Both the position numbers and the translations under genes were made by a program. Positions 9,069-18,324 of a stretch of DNA of 64,000 nt are shown in pieces. This stretch comes from Ignisphaera sp. (GTDB lineage: Archaea > Thermoproteota > Thermoprotei_A > Sulfolobales > Ignisphaeraceae). Within the stretch, counting starts at the first letter, position 1; each line of letters begins with the position of its first letter. The notes beneath the pieces are model-generated. The model had not been told where the DNA came from. It saw only the letters and a program-made list of their open reading frames with translations, and searched no databases. The DNA lies in the NCBI GenBank assembly GCA_038831005.1, contig JAWBKZ010000003.1, forward strand, positions 62,001 through 126,000, in the 5' to 3' direction.

Positions 9069-10033
9069 GGAGGCTCGACCTTAGATAGAACATCATCGAT
9101 AACATCCTTAGCTGTTATCCCCGAAATCCTCGCTTCGCCACGAAGAATCAATCTATGTGAGAGAGCTGCATAAGCTACGTATTTTACGTCGTCGGGAATC
9201 ACATAGTCTCTCATTCTGATTAACGCTATCGATTTAGATAGTGTGTATAACGCTATAGCACCTCTTGGTGATGCCCCTAGTTTTACCATTGGGTGACGTC
9301 TGGTCATCTCAATTATAGATGCTGTATACTTCTTAATGTTTATATCAACATAAATCTTTTTAACGGTATTAATTAGCATGAGAACGTCCTTCAATCCTAG
9401 AGACGGTATGATATCGCTTACGTCGACTACCTCATAGTATCTGTTAAGTATTTCAACAGTTTCTTCAGCTGTTGGATACCCTATTTCAATTTTAGATAAA
9501 AATCTATCTACTTGCGCTTCCGATAATGGGAATGTACCTTCAATCTCAATAGGATTCATGGTTGCTATAACCAGAAATGGTTGTGGGAGTTTATAGGTAA
9601 TACCTTCAATTGTTACTTGTTTTTCCTGCATAGCTTCAAGTAGGGCGCTCTGTGTTTTTGGAGGAGCTCTATTTATTTCGTCAACAAAGAGTATATTCGT
9701 GAAAATGGGACCCTTTCTAAACACAAATTGACCTGTTTTAACATCATATATCTGAGTTCCCAAGATATCTGAAGGCAGGAGATCTGGTGTAGCTTGAACT
9801 CGCTTAAAATCTAGGCCAAAAACCAAAGCTACAGTTTTGGCCATAAGTGTTTTAGCTACCCCTGGAACACCCTCCAAAAGCACATGTCCTTCAGCCAAAA
9901 GAGTTGCTAATATTAATTCTAGCTCTTTCCTTTTTCCAACAACCTTCTTCTGTGCTTGATCTAAAGCTTTAGCAACAAGTTCTCCGCACTTCTTCACATC
10001 GATTTCTATTACTTCTCTATACTCTTTATCCAT
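9065..10033 (-). CDS. MoxR-family AAA+ ATPase
   Basis: Encodes 322 residues. Walker A is GVPGVAKT (near residue 56), Walker B is ILFVDEINRAPP with the following QSALLEAMQE segment, sensor 1 is VIATMNPIEIEGTFPLSEAQVDRF, and sensor 2 lies in GASPRGAIAL. This is the typical MoxR proper layout. It is thought to act as a chaperone-like ATPase for its DUF58 partner, whose gene follows directly and overlaps it by 4 bases. Its own start overlaps the end of the upstream DUF4350-like gene, so the set is one operon. Confidence 0.93.
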   Translation of the reverse strand: MDKEYREVIEIDVKKCGELVAKALDQAQKKVVGKRKELELILATLLAEGHVLLEGVPGVAKTLMAKTVALVFGLDFKRVQATPDLLPSDILGTQIYDVKTGQFVFRKGPIFTNILFVDEINRAPPKTQSALLEAMQEKQVTIEGITYKLPQPFLVIATMNPIEIEGTFPLSEAQVDRFLSKIEIGYPTAEETVEILNRYYEVVDVSDIIPSLGLKDVLMLINTVKKIYVDINIKKYTASIIEMTRRHPMVKLGASPRGAIALYTLSKSIALIRMRDYVIPDDVKYVAYAALSHRLILRGEARISGITAKDVIDDVLSKVEPP

Positions 10034-10977
10034 GATAACATACCTTTTCTTACTTTCTCTCTAAACTCTTGGTGGTCTATACGCTCTACATATTTAAATG
10101 TGATGCTCTCATCTATTCTGTACTTAGGTATTCCAAACCTATATACGGTATATAAAACAGATACGAACATTAAGATAATTACGCTTATTAATCTATTCAT
10201 TAACGAATCACCAATAACAATATTAATTATATCTGGTATTCCATTGTTTATGTTCGATATAACTAGCGCTATAATTGCAGACGTAATTCTGCTGTACCTT
10301 CTAGAACCTTCATATATTATTATGTCTCTGTCCATAGATAGCAAACGGATAAACCCAGAGTTAATTCTGTACCATTGTGGAGACTTTAGGTAAACATCGT
10401 TTATTACTAAACTTGAATCTCCAACAACCACAATCATGCCTCTACCATATCTAATTCGTACGGCTATAGGTATATCATTGTACCTACATATCTGTTGTAA
10501 ATTATCAACGTTATCCGATACGACCTCGGTAAAAACATTTACTAGAATCTTTGTCTGCATACCATCAAAATGACAGTCAGCTACATCAATTACATTAAAC
10601 ATATTTCCTCGAGAAAGCCCCAATCGGGTCATCAACGGTTTGGTGTAGTTGAGTTCATCTAACACTATAGCTATACCACCTTTGCTTACCCAATCAATAA
10701 TTTTCTCGACATCATGAATCTCTTCATCAGGTCCCACTACAAGAAGCGAAAACTCCTCTGGTTTGAATCTATGAAGCTCACTAAATCTGAATATTATTTC
10801 CACATTTTTACTAAACATAATATCTACAACATATCTCTCTAGTCCTCCAAAACCGCTATTATATATGGATGGAGGATCCATTTCGAGCGACATAAGTAAA
10901 GTAACTGGAGATGATATGAGTAGCAGTAAGCATACAGATCCAAGTAATATTAAAATTAGTCTATTCTTTCTCAACAA
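10009..10977 (-). CDS. DUF4350-like membrane-anchored protein
   Basis: Encodes 322 residues: a signal-anchor helix at 8-28, an extracytoplasmic alpha/beta domain, a second membrane helix at about 262-282 and a basic cytoplasmic tail. The segment FSLLVVGPDEEI... IDWVSKGGIAIVLDE near residues 75-110 and GRGMIVVVGDSSLVIND near 180 match the glutamine-amidotransferase-like DUF4350 fold usual beside MoxR/DUF58 genes. The start is TTG. It overlaps both neighbours. Family assignment is by pattern and context. Confidence 0.65.
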   Translation of the reverse strand: MLRKNRLILILLGSVCLLLLISSPVTLLMSLEMDPPSIYNSGFGGLERYVVDIMFSKNVEIIFRFSELHRFKPEEFSLLVVGPDEEIHDVEKIIDWVSKGGIAIVLDELNYTKPLMTRLGLSRGNMFNVIDVADCHFDGMQTKILVNVFTEVVSDNVDNLQQICRYNDIPIAVRIRYGRGMIVVVGDSSLVINDVYLKSPQWYRINSGFIRLLSMDRDIIIYEGSRRYSRITSAIIALVISNINNGIPDIINIVIGDSLMNRLISVIILMFVSVLYTVYRFGIPKYRIDESITFKYVERIDHQEFREKVRKGMLSWIKSIEK

Positions 10978-11491
10978 TGTTCTTCACTTCATTGATAACC
11001 GTAGGTGTATCTTCCCGATGTTTTGAGCCGTAAACAACATCTTCATACAATTGAGCAAATAGTTGTAGCAATGGTTCTGAGAACCTTTTTAATGCTGTTT
11101 CTCTAGGTGTACAGTATTTACAGCCTATCTTGTTCCTTACCTTTATGAATAGCTCACGTAATATCTTTGCTATACCCTTGTAGCTATATGCAATTGACAG
11201 TAAATCTTGTTCTTCTGCACGTCTGTACATTGATATAACCGGTATATATCCTGTATACCTATGTCGTGAATAAATAAACAGTATATAAATCAGACTTCCG
11301 ACTATAATTATTAGCAGCGCATATAGGACGACATACCCTATTGTGTTTTCAAGCGGTTTCTGGTATACAGATACATTGTAGTTTGCTTCTGATGGTAGTA
11401 AATACGTGGAGGCATTAATAGGATGACGGTTGGAGGCGTTTGTACTGATATAGCTTATCTGTCTAATGGGAATAGGTATGTATCTATACAT
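10961..11491 (-). CDS. DUF4129-like membrane protein
   Basis: Encodes 176 residues. An extracytoplasmic N-terminal segment of about 55 residues is followed by one membrane helix (about 56-75) and a cytoplasmic helical domain with YKGIAKILRELFIKV... CTPRETALKRF... LAQLYEDVVYGS, resembling the C-terminal DUF4129 domain (a small helical region with conserved T-P-x-E and Y-x-x-V-x-Y-G). The family's usual long membrane region is missing, so this is a short version. It is the first gene of the DUF4129/DUF4350/MoxR/DUF58 operon. The ATG at 11491 is used. Confidence 0.6.
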   Translation of the reverse strand: MYRYIPIPIRQISYISTNASNRHPINASTYLLPSEANYNVSVYQKPLENTIGYVVLYALLIIIVGSLIYILFIYSRHRYTGYIPVISMYRRAEEQDLLSIAYSYKGIAKILRELFIKVRNKIGCKYCTPRETALKRFSEPLLQLFAQLYEDVVYGSKHREDTPTVINEVKNIVEKE

Positions 11492-11521
11492 ATTACTCGC
11501 TAAGAATGTATAGTTATGACC

Positions 11522-11535
11522 TAAGTATTAAGTTT
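11522..11535 (-). promoter_or_regulatory. Candidate TATA box of the MoxR/DUF58 operon
   Basis: On the minus strand AAACTTAATACTTA lies about 35-45 bases before the ATG at 11491. It is the only good box A candidate in this gap. Confidence 0.3.
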
Positions 11536-11576
11536 TTAGCAACAATAACTTAAGGCGATAGAAAATAATCCGCATA

Positions 11577-12539
11577 TCAGTTCATTGATCTACTTTTCAG
11601 CTTTTTATCTAGTAAAGTCACAAGCTCTTCTACACTATATGACTCATACATATTAGCGTATTTTATCATCCACATAAAGCCATTATCATTGTATATAATA
11701 TCGATAAAATGTTTCATGATCCATGCATTAATTAAACATCTCCCTCGGAAAGTCTTTAACAAATCCTCTAGTCTATCAAGATACGGAAAACCTGATTTTT
11801 CAAGTGCATTTTCAAGAGCATCGAGATCTTCTTTAGATAAATCTTTTCTTCCAAAGACGGCTTTACCGTTACCTACATATCTTTCGCCTAATCCTGGGAT
11901 CATGACCTTGCCGTATGCCGCTTTTGTTCTCCAAGAAGATGAATCCATAGAATTTACTCTAAGTATAGACAAAGCTTTATATAGAGCTGGTGTTCCACCA
12001 ATGCCTAGCGCATGTATCCATCCGCTAAACGTCTTTCGAACAATAGCTAGAGCGAGTAAGGGTATGGTTCTACTTCCTCTACCGGCTTTAGCCATAGATG
12101 GTGGAACTGCGCCACCATATGCTATGAAATCTACATTGTATGAACTGTATACATCTATTGCATAAAGAAGTAGATCACTTTTATAGCAATGAATTACGGG
12201 GACAATTTTCTTATTTTCTATTCTCTCGTAAAGATATTCAAAGTTCTTGATGTTGTATTCAACAAGATCTTTAGACTTACTGCAAAGATCTTGTGGTGGT
12301 TTATCTAGAGATATGAATATGTCTCCTTCAATATTCCTATATTTTTCAGCTACAGTCTTTACATCCATATCAATTCCTTTAATCATAATCTGGTACCCTC
12401 CCGAATCAACCCATACTTTATGAACCTTAGGCCTACCCCATCTCCATCTAATGCTATTGATCATTACCTCTATATTCGGTATAAGTTCCCAGATACGTAT
12501 CAATGTATCGGGTAAACCGAAAACTATGCAGGGCTTCAA
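11577..12539 (-). CDS. TGT-fold (tRNA-guanine transglycosylase-like) protein, DpdA-like
   Basis: Encodes 320 residues with the TIM-barrel pattern of base-exchange transglycosylases. DSGGYQIM (about 46-53) is the substrate-binding DSGG(F/Y)Q motif. ALGIGGTPALYKAL corresponds to the barrel phosphate-side strand, and SMDSSSWRTKAAYGKV holds an Asp followed by conserved Trp/Arg where the nucleophile region is expected. I see no CxCxxC...H zinc motif and no C-terminal PUA domain, unlike TgtA, which installs preQ0 in tRNA. It could be a DNA-modifying DpdA relative or a diverged archaeal TGT paralogue. The TTG start at 12539 has AGGTG upstream. Confidence 0.65.
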   Translation of the reverse strand: MKPCIVFGLPDTLIRIWELIPNIEVMINSIRWRWGRPKVHKVWVDSGGYQIMIKGIDMDVKTVAEKYRNIEGDIFISLDKPPQDLCSKSKDLVEYNIKNFEYLYERIENKKIVPVIHCYKSDLLLYAIDVYSSYNVDFIAYGGAVPPSMAKAGRGSRTIPLLALAIVRKTFSGWIHALGIGGTPALYKALSILRVNSMDSSSWRTKAAYGKVMIPGLGERYVGNGKAVFGRKDLSKEDLDALENALEKSGFPYLDRLEDLLKTFRGRCLINAWIMKHFIDIIYNDNGFMWMIKYANMYESYSVEELVTLLDKKLKSRSMN

Positions 12540-12758
12540 TCATTACACCTAGTAAAGACTATAACTACACATAAAACTTGTTATAGTTTTGATATGCTAT
12601 AAGAGATAAACCACATATAAGAATTTAATAGAGATCCTCACAATATACTCGAGTATTACATAACGCAACACGCGTTTGTAGTAGCGCATATGGAGATCTT
12701 TATTACAGCTACTGTTATATACCTCAATAATATTATATAGCATCTTGGTGTACGCTAT

Positions 12759-14534
12759 TTGAGTGATGAATTAAAGATTGTTGCACAATATGATAGAGAG
12801 AGAAATGTAGTATATGTAGGTAGGAAAGAAATTGTTGTTGGTGGACCTTTACCGCAACTAGATAGTAATGAGAAACTTGTACGTTATACTTCTTCTCTAT
12901 GTCCATATTGTTTTAGAATTCTTCCTGCAACTGTGATTGAAAGAAATGATTCTCTCTACATTAAACGTATATGTCCCAATCATGGTGAGGTAGAGGAAGT
13001 ATATTTCTCTAATTCTGAAATATTTAAGCGGTTTGAGAAATACTATTTTGAAGGACAGGGACCGGGACATATATACACAGCCACTTCGGCTCCCTGTCCC
13101 TTGAACTGTGGTCTTTGTTCTATGCATAAAACACATACAGCTCTCTTAAACATTGACGTTACAAATAGATGTGATCTAAGCTGTTGGTACTGTTTCTATT
13201 TTGCTGAAAGAGCTGGTTATGTCTATGAACCATCACTTGACGATATTAAGAACATGATTGATGGTTTAAAGAAGCAGACAAACATAGTTCTGTCTGTACA
13301 ACTTACGGGAGGAGAGCCGACTCTACGAGAGGATCTTATTGATATAGTTAGACTGTTACGAAATCTAGGTGTTAAACACATACAGCTCAATACACATGGA
13401 ATAAAGTTTGCCAAACTCTATATAGAGAATAGAGATAAGGCCGTGACATACACTAAGAGTTTACGAGAAGCAGGTGTAAACACCGTTTATCTAAGTTTCG
13501 ATGGAGTTACTCCAAAAACTAATCCTAAAAATCATTGGGAGGTGCCTTACACATTAGAGGCCTTCAGAGAGGGAGGCATGACTAGCGTAGTTTTTGTTCC
13601 TACAGTTATCAGGGGAGTTAATGATCATGAACTTGGCGATATAATAAATGTTGCTGCCCACAACATGGATATAGTTAGGGCTGTGAACTTCCAACCGGTT
13701 AGTCTCGTAGGCATGATGAGGAAACAAGAAAGATCTCGATATAGAGTAACGATACCAGATCTAATTAAAGCTATAGAAGAGCAAACTAATGGTGAAATAG
13801 ATAGGTATGCATGGTTTCCTGTAGGTGCATCAGTACCTATAGCTAGATTCCTTGAACTCTTAAGTCCGTCAAAGAGAGCGGAATTCACATGTCATCCAGC
13901 TTGTGGTGCAGCTACGTATGTATATGTCGAGAGGAGCGGTAATGGTTTCAGATTCATACCTATAGCTAGATTTATTGACGCTGATGGACTGCTAGATTAC
14001 TTAAATAACAGAGTTGAGCTGCTGTCAAATAAGCCGAAATATCTTGCAAAGCTCTACGGACTTAAATCAGTATTCGATATACTCAATAAATTCGTGGTAT
14101 GGGAGGAGGTTCCAACAGAGATTAGAAATGAACTTAGATCGATATTGTTCGACATATTCATTAAACGTAATTACCATGCGCTTGGTAGATTCCACTACAA
14201 GTTTCTATTCGTAGGTATGATGCATTTCATGGATGAATGGAATTACGATATCTCGCGAGTCAATAGATGTGCTGTTCACTATGCTCTTCCAGATGGGAGG
14301 ATAGTACCTTTCTGTGCATTCAATATCTTAAACGACATATACAGAGATACACCTCACAAAAGTTTTGGAATACTCATTCAAGATTATCTGAAAATATATG
14401 GAGAGAGATCATTAGCAGAAAATAAGTATGTAAGAAGCAAAGATATTATAGATAAGATGGTTAAGGGAGAACCATACAGAAAGACTTATGCACCAGTATT
14501 GGATAAGCTTAAAGAGTACTACGATACTTTATAG
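12759..14534 (+). CDS. Radical SAM enzyme, tetraether lipid synthase-like (Tes/MJ0619 family)
   Basis: Encodes 591 residues. The radical SAM motif is CDLSCWYC (Cys 138, 142, 145 by frame). Upstream lies the extra cysteine-rich region typical of the family: CPYC near 48, CPNHG near 70 and APCPLNCGLC near 112, consistent with additional Fe-S or rubredoxin-like sites. QLTGGEPTLRED is the SAM-binding GGE motif. CHPACGA near 378 and a conserved C-terminal half (GRFHYKFLFVGMMHFMDEWNYD, then CAVHYALPDGRIVPFCAFN) complete the match. The family joins the phytanyl chains of two archaeols to form tetraether lipids. The TTG start at 12759 is the natural one. Confidence 0.85.
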   Translation: MSDELKIVAQYDRERNVVYVGRKEIVVGGPLPQLDSNEKLVRYTSSLCPYCFRILPATVIERNDSLYIKRICPNHGEVEEVYFSNSEIFKRFEKYYFEGQGPGHIYTATSAPCPLNCGLCSMHKTHTALLNIDVTNRCDLSCWYCFYFAERAGYVYEPSLDDIKNMIDGLKKQTNIVLSVQLTGGEPTLREDLIDIVRLLRNLGVKHIQLNTHGIKFAKLYIENRDKAVTYTKSLREAGVNTVYLSFDGVTPKTNPKNHWEVPYTLEAFREGGMTSVVFVPTVIRGVNDHELGDIINVAAHNMDIVRAVNFQPVSLVGMMRKQERSRYRVTIPDLIKAIEEQTNGEIDRYAWFPVGASVPIARFLELLSPSKRAEFTCHPACGAATYVYVERSGNGFRFIPIARFIDADGLLDYLNNRVELLSNKPKYLAKLYGLKSVFDILNKFVVWEEVPTEIRNELRSILFDIFIKRNYHALGRFHYKFLFVGMMHFMDEWNYDISRVNRCAVHYALPDGRIVPFCAFNILNDIYRDTPHKSFGILIQDYLKIYGERSLAENKYVRSKDIIDKMVKGEPYRKTYAPVLDKLKEYYDTL

Positions 14535-14631
14535 ACCTAGAAGATACAAATAATGAAGTAGGCTATGTACGGAATATATGTGGCGAACTTAAAAACCGTG
14601 TTCCTAAGAAATTAGCTAGGTGTAAAAGCAA

Positions 14632-16074
14632 GTGAGTCATCACATAGAAAGTACAAAAACCTACAGTTTCACACCAATTAAGATAGCGAGTCACAAAGTA
14701 TATGTTGTTGAAACAATTCCGGCCATACCGAATACACGCGTTATCTCAATACTGTCTAAGATTTCAAAGTATTTCAGATTCCCTCTAGAGACTAACATCA
14801 AGCTTAGGATAAGGGGTTCACAGATATCGAATCTAGAACCTGAAAAACTATCTTATCTAGTTCACCTACTTTCTGCAACGATATTACCGTTATACTTGAA
14901 CAAATACGAGCCTCACTCTCAAGCATTGATAGCATACATAGATATATCGAAAGATGGTAGTGGTGTTATACATAATGCTGCATTAGTAACAAAGAAAGAT
15001 GCTAAGAACCTCGGTAAAAAACATACTCTATTCATAGCCCTAGCAAGAGGCGATGAAAAACACATAGAGATCCATCAGCTCAACACCTTATTCAAAATGG
15101 CTTGGCTTTATGTATCACAGCCATTAAAGCTGAACAAGAGTATAGATGTTTCAACAGTTCCCCTGAGAACTCGCAATATATTGGTAACTTTCGAAAGCAA
15201 GATAGAAGACAAGTATATAGAGATATCTGTGCCCGAGTTCCATGAAGCTCTAAGGGTCAAAATACCTATAAGGACATCCACATGGTGCTTAGATGATCTT
15301 CCCTTCAGACTTAGAGAAGAGGTTGAAACCATAGTTATAAAGCCTATAGCCAGTAATGCTCCCTATGCACCACGAGGAATAATGATAACAGGTCCTCCAG
15401 GTGTAGGTAAAAGTGTGACTGCTGAAATAATTGCATCTGCTCTCAAGCTAAAGATAATTGAACTCAGACCCAGTCTTTATAGATCTATGTGGTACGGTTT
15501 GACGGAGAAAATATTGGAGGGAATACTGAAGAACATAAAATCTCGAAAGAACTCTCTTGTTTTGCTAGATGATGCTGATTTTCTTGTAGGTAGACACGTC
15601 TCTCTTCATGAGACTCATGTGAGTGAGATAACAATACTCTTAAGGTATCTACAAGAAACATCAAGACCATTAACGGTACTCACAACAAATGTTCCAGAAC
15701 TTCTCGATCCAGCACTAATTAGACCTGGGAGAATAGATGCTGTAATAGTGATGGGTTATCCTGATAGAGAGTTTAGGAAAAGAATTGCTTTAAGGAGCGC
15801 CGAGAAATATAAAATAGACCTTAAGTCAGAACTTCTAGAGACTATAGCCAATTTAACTAGGTGGTTTAGTAATGCAGAAATAGAGGCTTTTATAAGGTTA
15901 GCCGCTAGTAAAGGTGAGGGACGTATAACAGAAGAAACTATTCTCTGGGCTAGGCAAAGATTCAATATAAATGAACAGATGAGGAAATCTATACAGAATC
16001 AGTTAAAGTGGTTTGGAGAACAATTCCAAGGAATATCTATAAAGTATGTTCCAAATGAAAGCGATGTCCTTTAA
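14632..16074 (+). CDS. AAA+ ATPase with unfamiliar N-terminal domain
   Basis: Encodes 480 residues. The C-terminal half is a CDC48/FtsH-like AAA module: Walker A GPPGVGKS (about 254-261), Walker B LVLLDDAD, second-region sensor TTNVPELLDPALIRPGRID carrying the arginine finger, then a helical lid. The Walker B acidic pair is D-D rather than D-E, which may slow hydrolysis. The first about 220 residues are beta-rich and not recognised. Such N-domains usually select substrates or partners. The start is GTG at 14632. The gene lies 97 bases after the radical SAM gene on the same strand. Confidence 0.75.
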   Translation: MSHHIESTKTYSFTPIKIASHKVYVVETIPAIPNTRVISILSKISKYFRFPLETNIKLRIRGSQISNLEPEKLSYLVHLLSATILPLYLNKYEPHSQALIAYIDISKDGSGVIHNAALVTKKDAKNLGKKHTLFIALARGDEKHIEIHQLNTLFKMAWLYVSQPLKLNKSIDVSTVPLRTRNILVTFESKIEDKYIEISVPEFHEALRVKIPIRTSTWCLDDLPFRLREEVETIVIKPIASNAPYAPRGIMITGPPGVGKSVTAEIIASALKLKIIELRPSLYRSMWYGLTEKILEGILKNIKSRKNSLVLLDDADFLVGRHVSLHETHVSEITILLRYLQETSRPLTVLTTNVPELLDPALIRPGRIDAVIVMGYPDREFRKRIALRSAEKYKIDLKSELLETIANLTRWFSNAEIEAFIRLAASKGEGRITEETILWARQRFNINEQMRKSIQNQLKWFGEQFQGISIKYVPNESDVL

Positions 16075-16185
16075 TTTAATTTCTTCGAAACTATTATCCT
16101 TATCTAATCTAATAATAAATGTAAAACATCTTAAGGATAAAGCCATGAAGTTGTGAACTTATATATGCTTATCAACTTAAACAAC

Positions 16186-17196
16186 TCAATCAGAAACACA
16201 TAGTTTCCTCCAATCAATATTCTTAGCGATTTTATCAAGCAAATTATTAACGATGTTTCCCCTAACTATACTATTGCCTATACCTATATTCTTAAGAACT
16301 TTATATACTGGTGATACCTCTAAAGGAGCTCCTGCAGCTTTGATATGACCACCACCATTGAATATTTTAGCTAATTCTCTTACATTACATCTAGAGGATC
16401 TAAAGCTTATACTCTTCAACGATTCATTGATTATTGCCGCGATATCACATCTGCTTAATAATGTGTTTCCAATAATGCTTGAACTAGGTATGTGCTCTCT
16501 CTTCATATATACACATAATGTAATGCCATCTATAACGAACTTAACGATTTCTCTATCGAGATTCGATAGAACTCGTAGCTCTTCATCTACATATCTAACA
16601 ACTTCTTCTTTAACGATACTGAGTAAGTCATGATCCCTATTACGTAGATAATTAGTAAACGTTTTAAGTACGTTGTAGCGCCACTCATTAGTATTTTTAG
16701 CATCGGCGTATCTGAATAGAAAAGCTGATTCATATCTATTGAATTTCCATAAATCTGCTCCACAAACACTTTCAACAAAATCATTTATACTGCTGCTATC
16801 CATACAGTTCCTGCAGACATTCTTCGCTACAACGCCTGTGGCACAAACTGATCTATCAACATATATCTCTACGTTTTTAGCCTTTAGAGTTTTAATCCAT
16901 TCATCTTCCCATACATGGTGATCGTACCACTCAATATGAACTTCTGATAAATCTATGTGCTTAAGTTCTTGGTAGATGTTGTTATTTAGGCCTATGTCTA
17001 TTATCACATAATTTCTATTCTTTTTATAATATTTTCTGAATACATCCAAGATCTTGTTGGGTTCTATAAAGATTACTCTATACATGTCTTCAGAAAGATT
17101 TTTACAGTATATGTAAAGCGATGCACTAGCTACCCCATCAAGATCTCTATGCGTAATTATTACAAAAGGTCTCAATCTTGACCCTAGTATAATCAT
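16186..17196 (-). CDS. DHH/DHHA1 phosphoesterase
   Basis: Encodes 336 residues. Motif I is ITHRDLDGVASA near residue 15, followed by VIIDIGLNNN and the family signature WYDHHVWED near 90. The DHHA1 nucleotide-binding motif GGGHIKAAG is near 286. This is the layout of NrnA/RecJ-like exonucleases and nanoRNases that use two Mn ions. The middle contains four cysteines (CATGVVAKNVCRNC, then VCGAD). Cleavage of short RNA or DNA is likely; the exact substrate is unknown. The gene is 10 bases downstream of the aminotransferase gene and probably shares its transcript. Confidence 0.85.
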   Translation of the reverse strand: MIILGSRLRPFVIITHRDLDGVASASLYIYCKNLSEDMYRVIFIEPNKILDVFRKYYKKNRNYVIIDIGLNNNIYQELKHIDLSEVHIEWYDHHVWEDEWIKTLKAKNVEIYVDRSVCATGVVAKNVCRNCMDSSSINDFVESVCGADLWKFNRYESAFLFRYADAKNTNEWRYNVLKTFTNYLRNRDHDLLSIVKEEVVRYVDEELRVLSNLDREIVKFVIDGITLCVYMKREHIPSSSIIGNTLLSRCDIAAIINESLKSISFRSSRCNVRELAKIFNGGGHIKAAGAPLEVSPVYKVLKNIGIGNSIVRGNIVNNLLDKIAKNIDWRKLCVSD

Positions 17197-17206
17197 GTCT
17201 ATAGAG

Positions 17207-18322
17207 CTATATAGAGTTACTGCAGTAAATTTCTATACATTCTTTTAAAGTTTTGACAATAAGCTCTATATCTTCTTCGTTTAGCTTGGGATGAATGGGT
17301 AAGCTTAACTCAACGGATGCTAGATGCGATGAATTAATACAACATTCTTTGTAGCCAATAGCTTTAAACAACGGTTGCTTGTGTATAGGTAGAGGATAGT
17401 GTATTGCTACCTCAATTCCTTTATTCAACATACAGCTGTATACAGCATCTCTACATAATCCATCTTTAAACTTTAGTGCATAAACATGGTATACATGTTT
17501 AGCCCAAGATTTTTCTACAGGTGTATCCACGGCTTTTACATTCCCTAAAAGAGTGTTATACCTATATGCATGAGCTCTCCTTATATCGTTGAGTCTATCC
17601 AGTTTCCTAAGCTGCGCCTTCCCCAGCGCTGCTTGTATTGATGTTAATCTATAGTTTCCACCGAGCTCAATGTGAATATACCTTGCACTCTGACCGTGGT
17701 TTCTTAAGAGCTTTACTTTCTCTATAACAGCTTTATTATCTGAAACCACTATTCCTCCTTCACCTGTAGTCATATTTTTAGTAGCATAGAAACTGAATAT
17801 AGCTGCATCACCAAAAGATCCCACCTTTCTACCATAAGCTTCAGCGCCATGCGCTTGTGCTACATCTTCTATTAATACAATATTTTTATCTTCCGCTATA
17901 TCCTTTATTATCTTCATGTCAGCTGGATGGCCAAAGAGATGAACTACCATGATTGCACGTATATTTCCATCTAGATTACTTAGAATGTCTTCTGGATTGA
18001 TATTGAATGTTTCTATATCTACGTCTACAAATCGAGGAATAGCATTTACCATAAGGACTGAGGTTGCTGTAGCTATAAACGTGTAATCAGGTACCAACAC
18101 GACATCACCGCTACCTACTCCAAGAGCTTTTAGAGCCAACATCAAAGCTACAGTTCCATTGCTTACAGCTGCCGCATATCTAACACCTATGTATTCAGCA
18201 AATTCTTTTTCAAATGACTCTACCTCAGGTCCATGAGCTAGCCATCTAGATTTCAGGACATTTACTACAGCATCTATCTCTTCATTATCTATGATGGGTT
18301 CAAACATCTTTATCTGCTTCAT
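17207..18322 (-). CDS. DegT/DnrJ/EryC1/StrS-family PLP aminotransferase
   Basis: Encodes about 371 residues of the sugar aminotransferase fold. Seen are SNGTVALMLALKALG (PLP phosphate site), VLVPDYTFIATATSVL, LIEDVAQAHGA, the PLP lysine in FSFYATKNMTTGEGG, and C-terminal HYPLPIHKQP. The family transaminates keto-sugar nucleotides used for glycan synthesis, here possibly N-glycan or cell-surface sugars (inference). The ATG at 18322 follows the upstream stop by two bases; a GTG at 18331 is an alternative. It overlaps or abuts the M24 peptidase gene, suggesting coupled translation. Confidence 0.92.
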   Translation of the reverse strand: MKQIKMFEPIIDNEEIDAVVNVLKSRWLAHGPEVESFEKEFAEYIGVRYAAAVSNGTVALMLALKALGVGSGDVVLVPDYTFIATATSVLMVNAIPRFVDVDIETFNINPEDILSNLDGNIRAIMVVHLFGHPADMKIIKDIAEDKNIVLIEDVAQAHGAEAYGRKVGSFGDAAIFSFYATKNMTTGEGGIVVSDNKAVIEKVKLLRNHGQSARYIHIELGGNYRLTSIQAALGKAQLRKLDRLNDIRRAHAYRYNTLLGNVKAVDTPVEKSWAKHVYHVYALKFKDGLCRDAVYSCMLNKGIEVAIHYPLPIHKQPLFKAIGYKECCINSSHLASVELSLPIHPKLNEEDIELIVKTLKECIEIYCSNSI

Positions 18323-18324
18323 AG

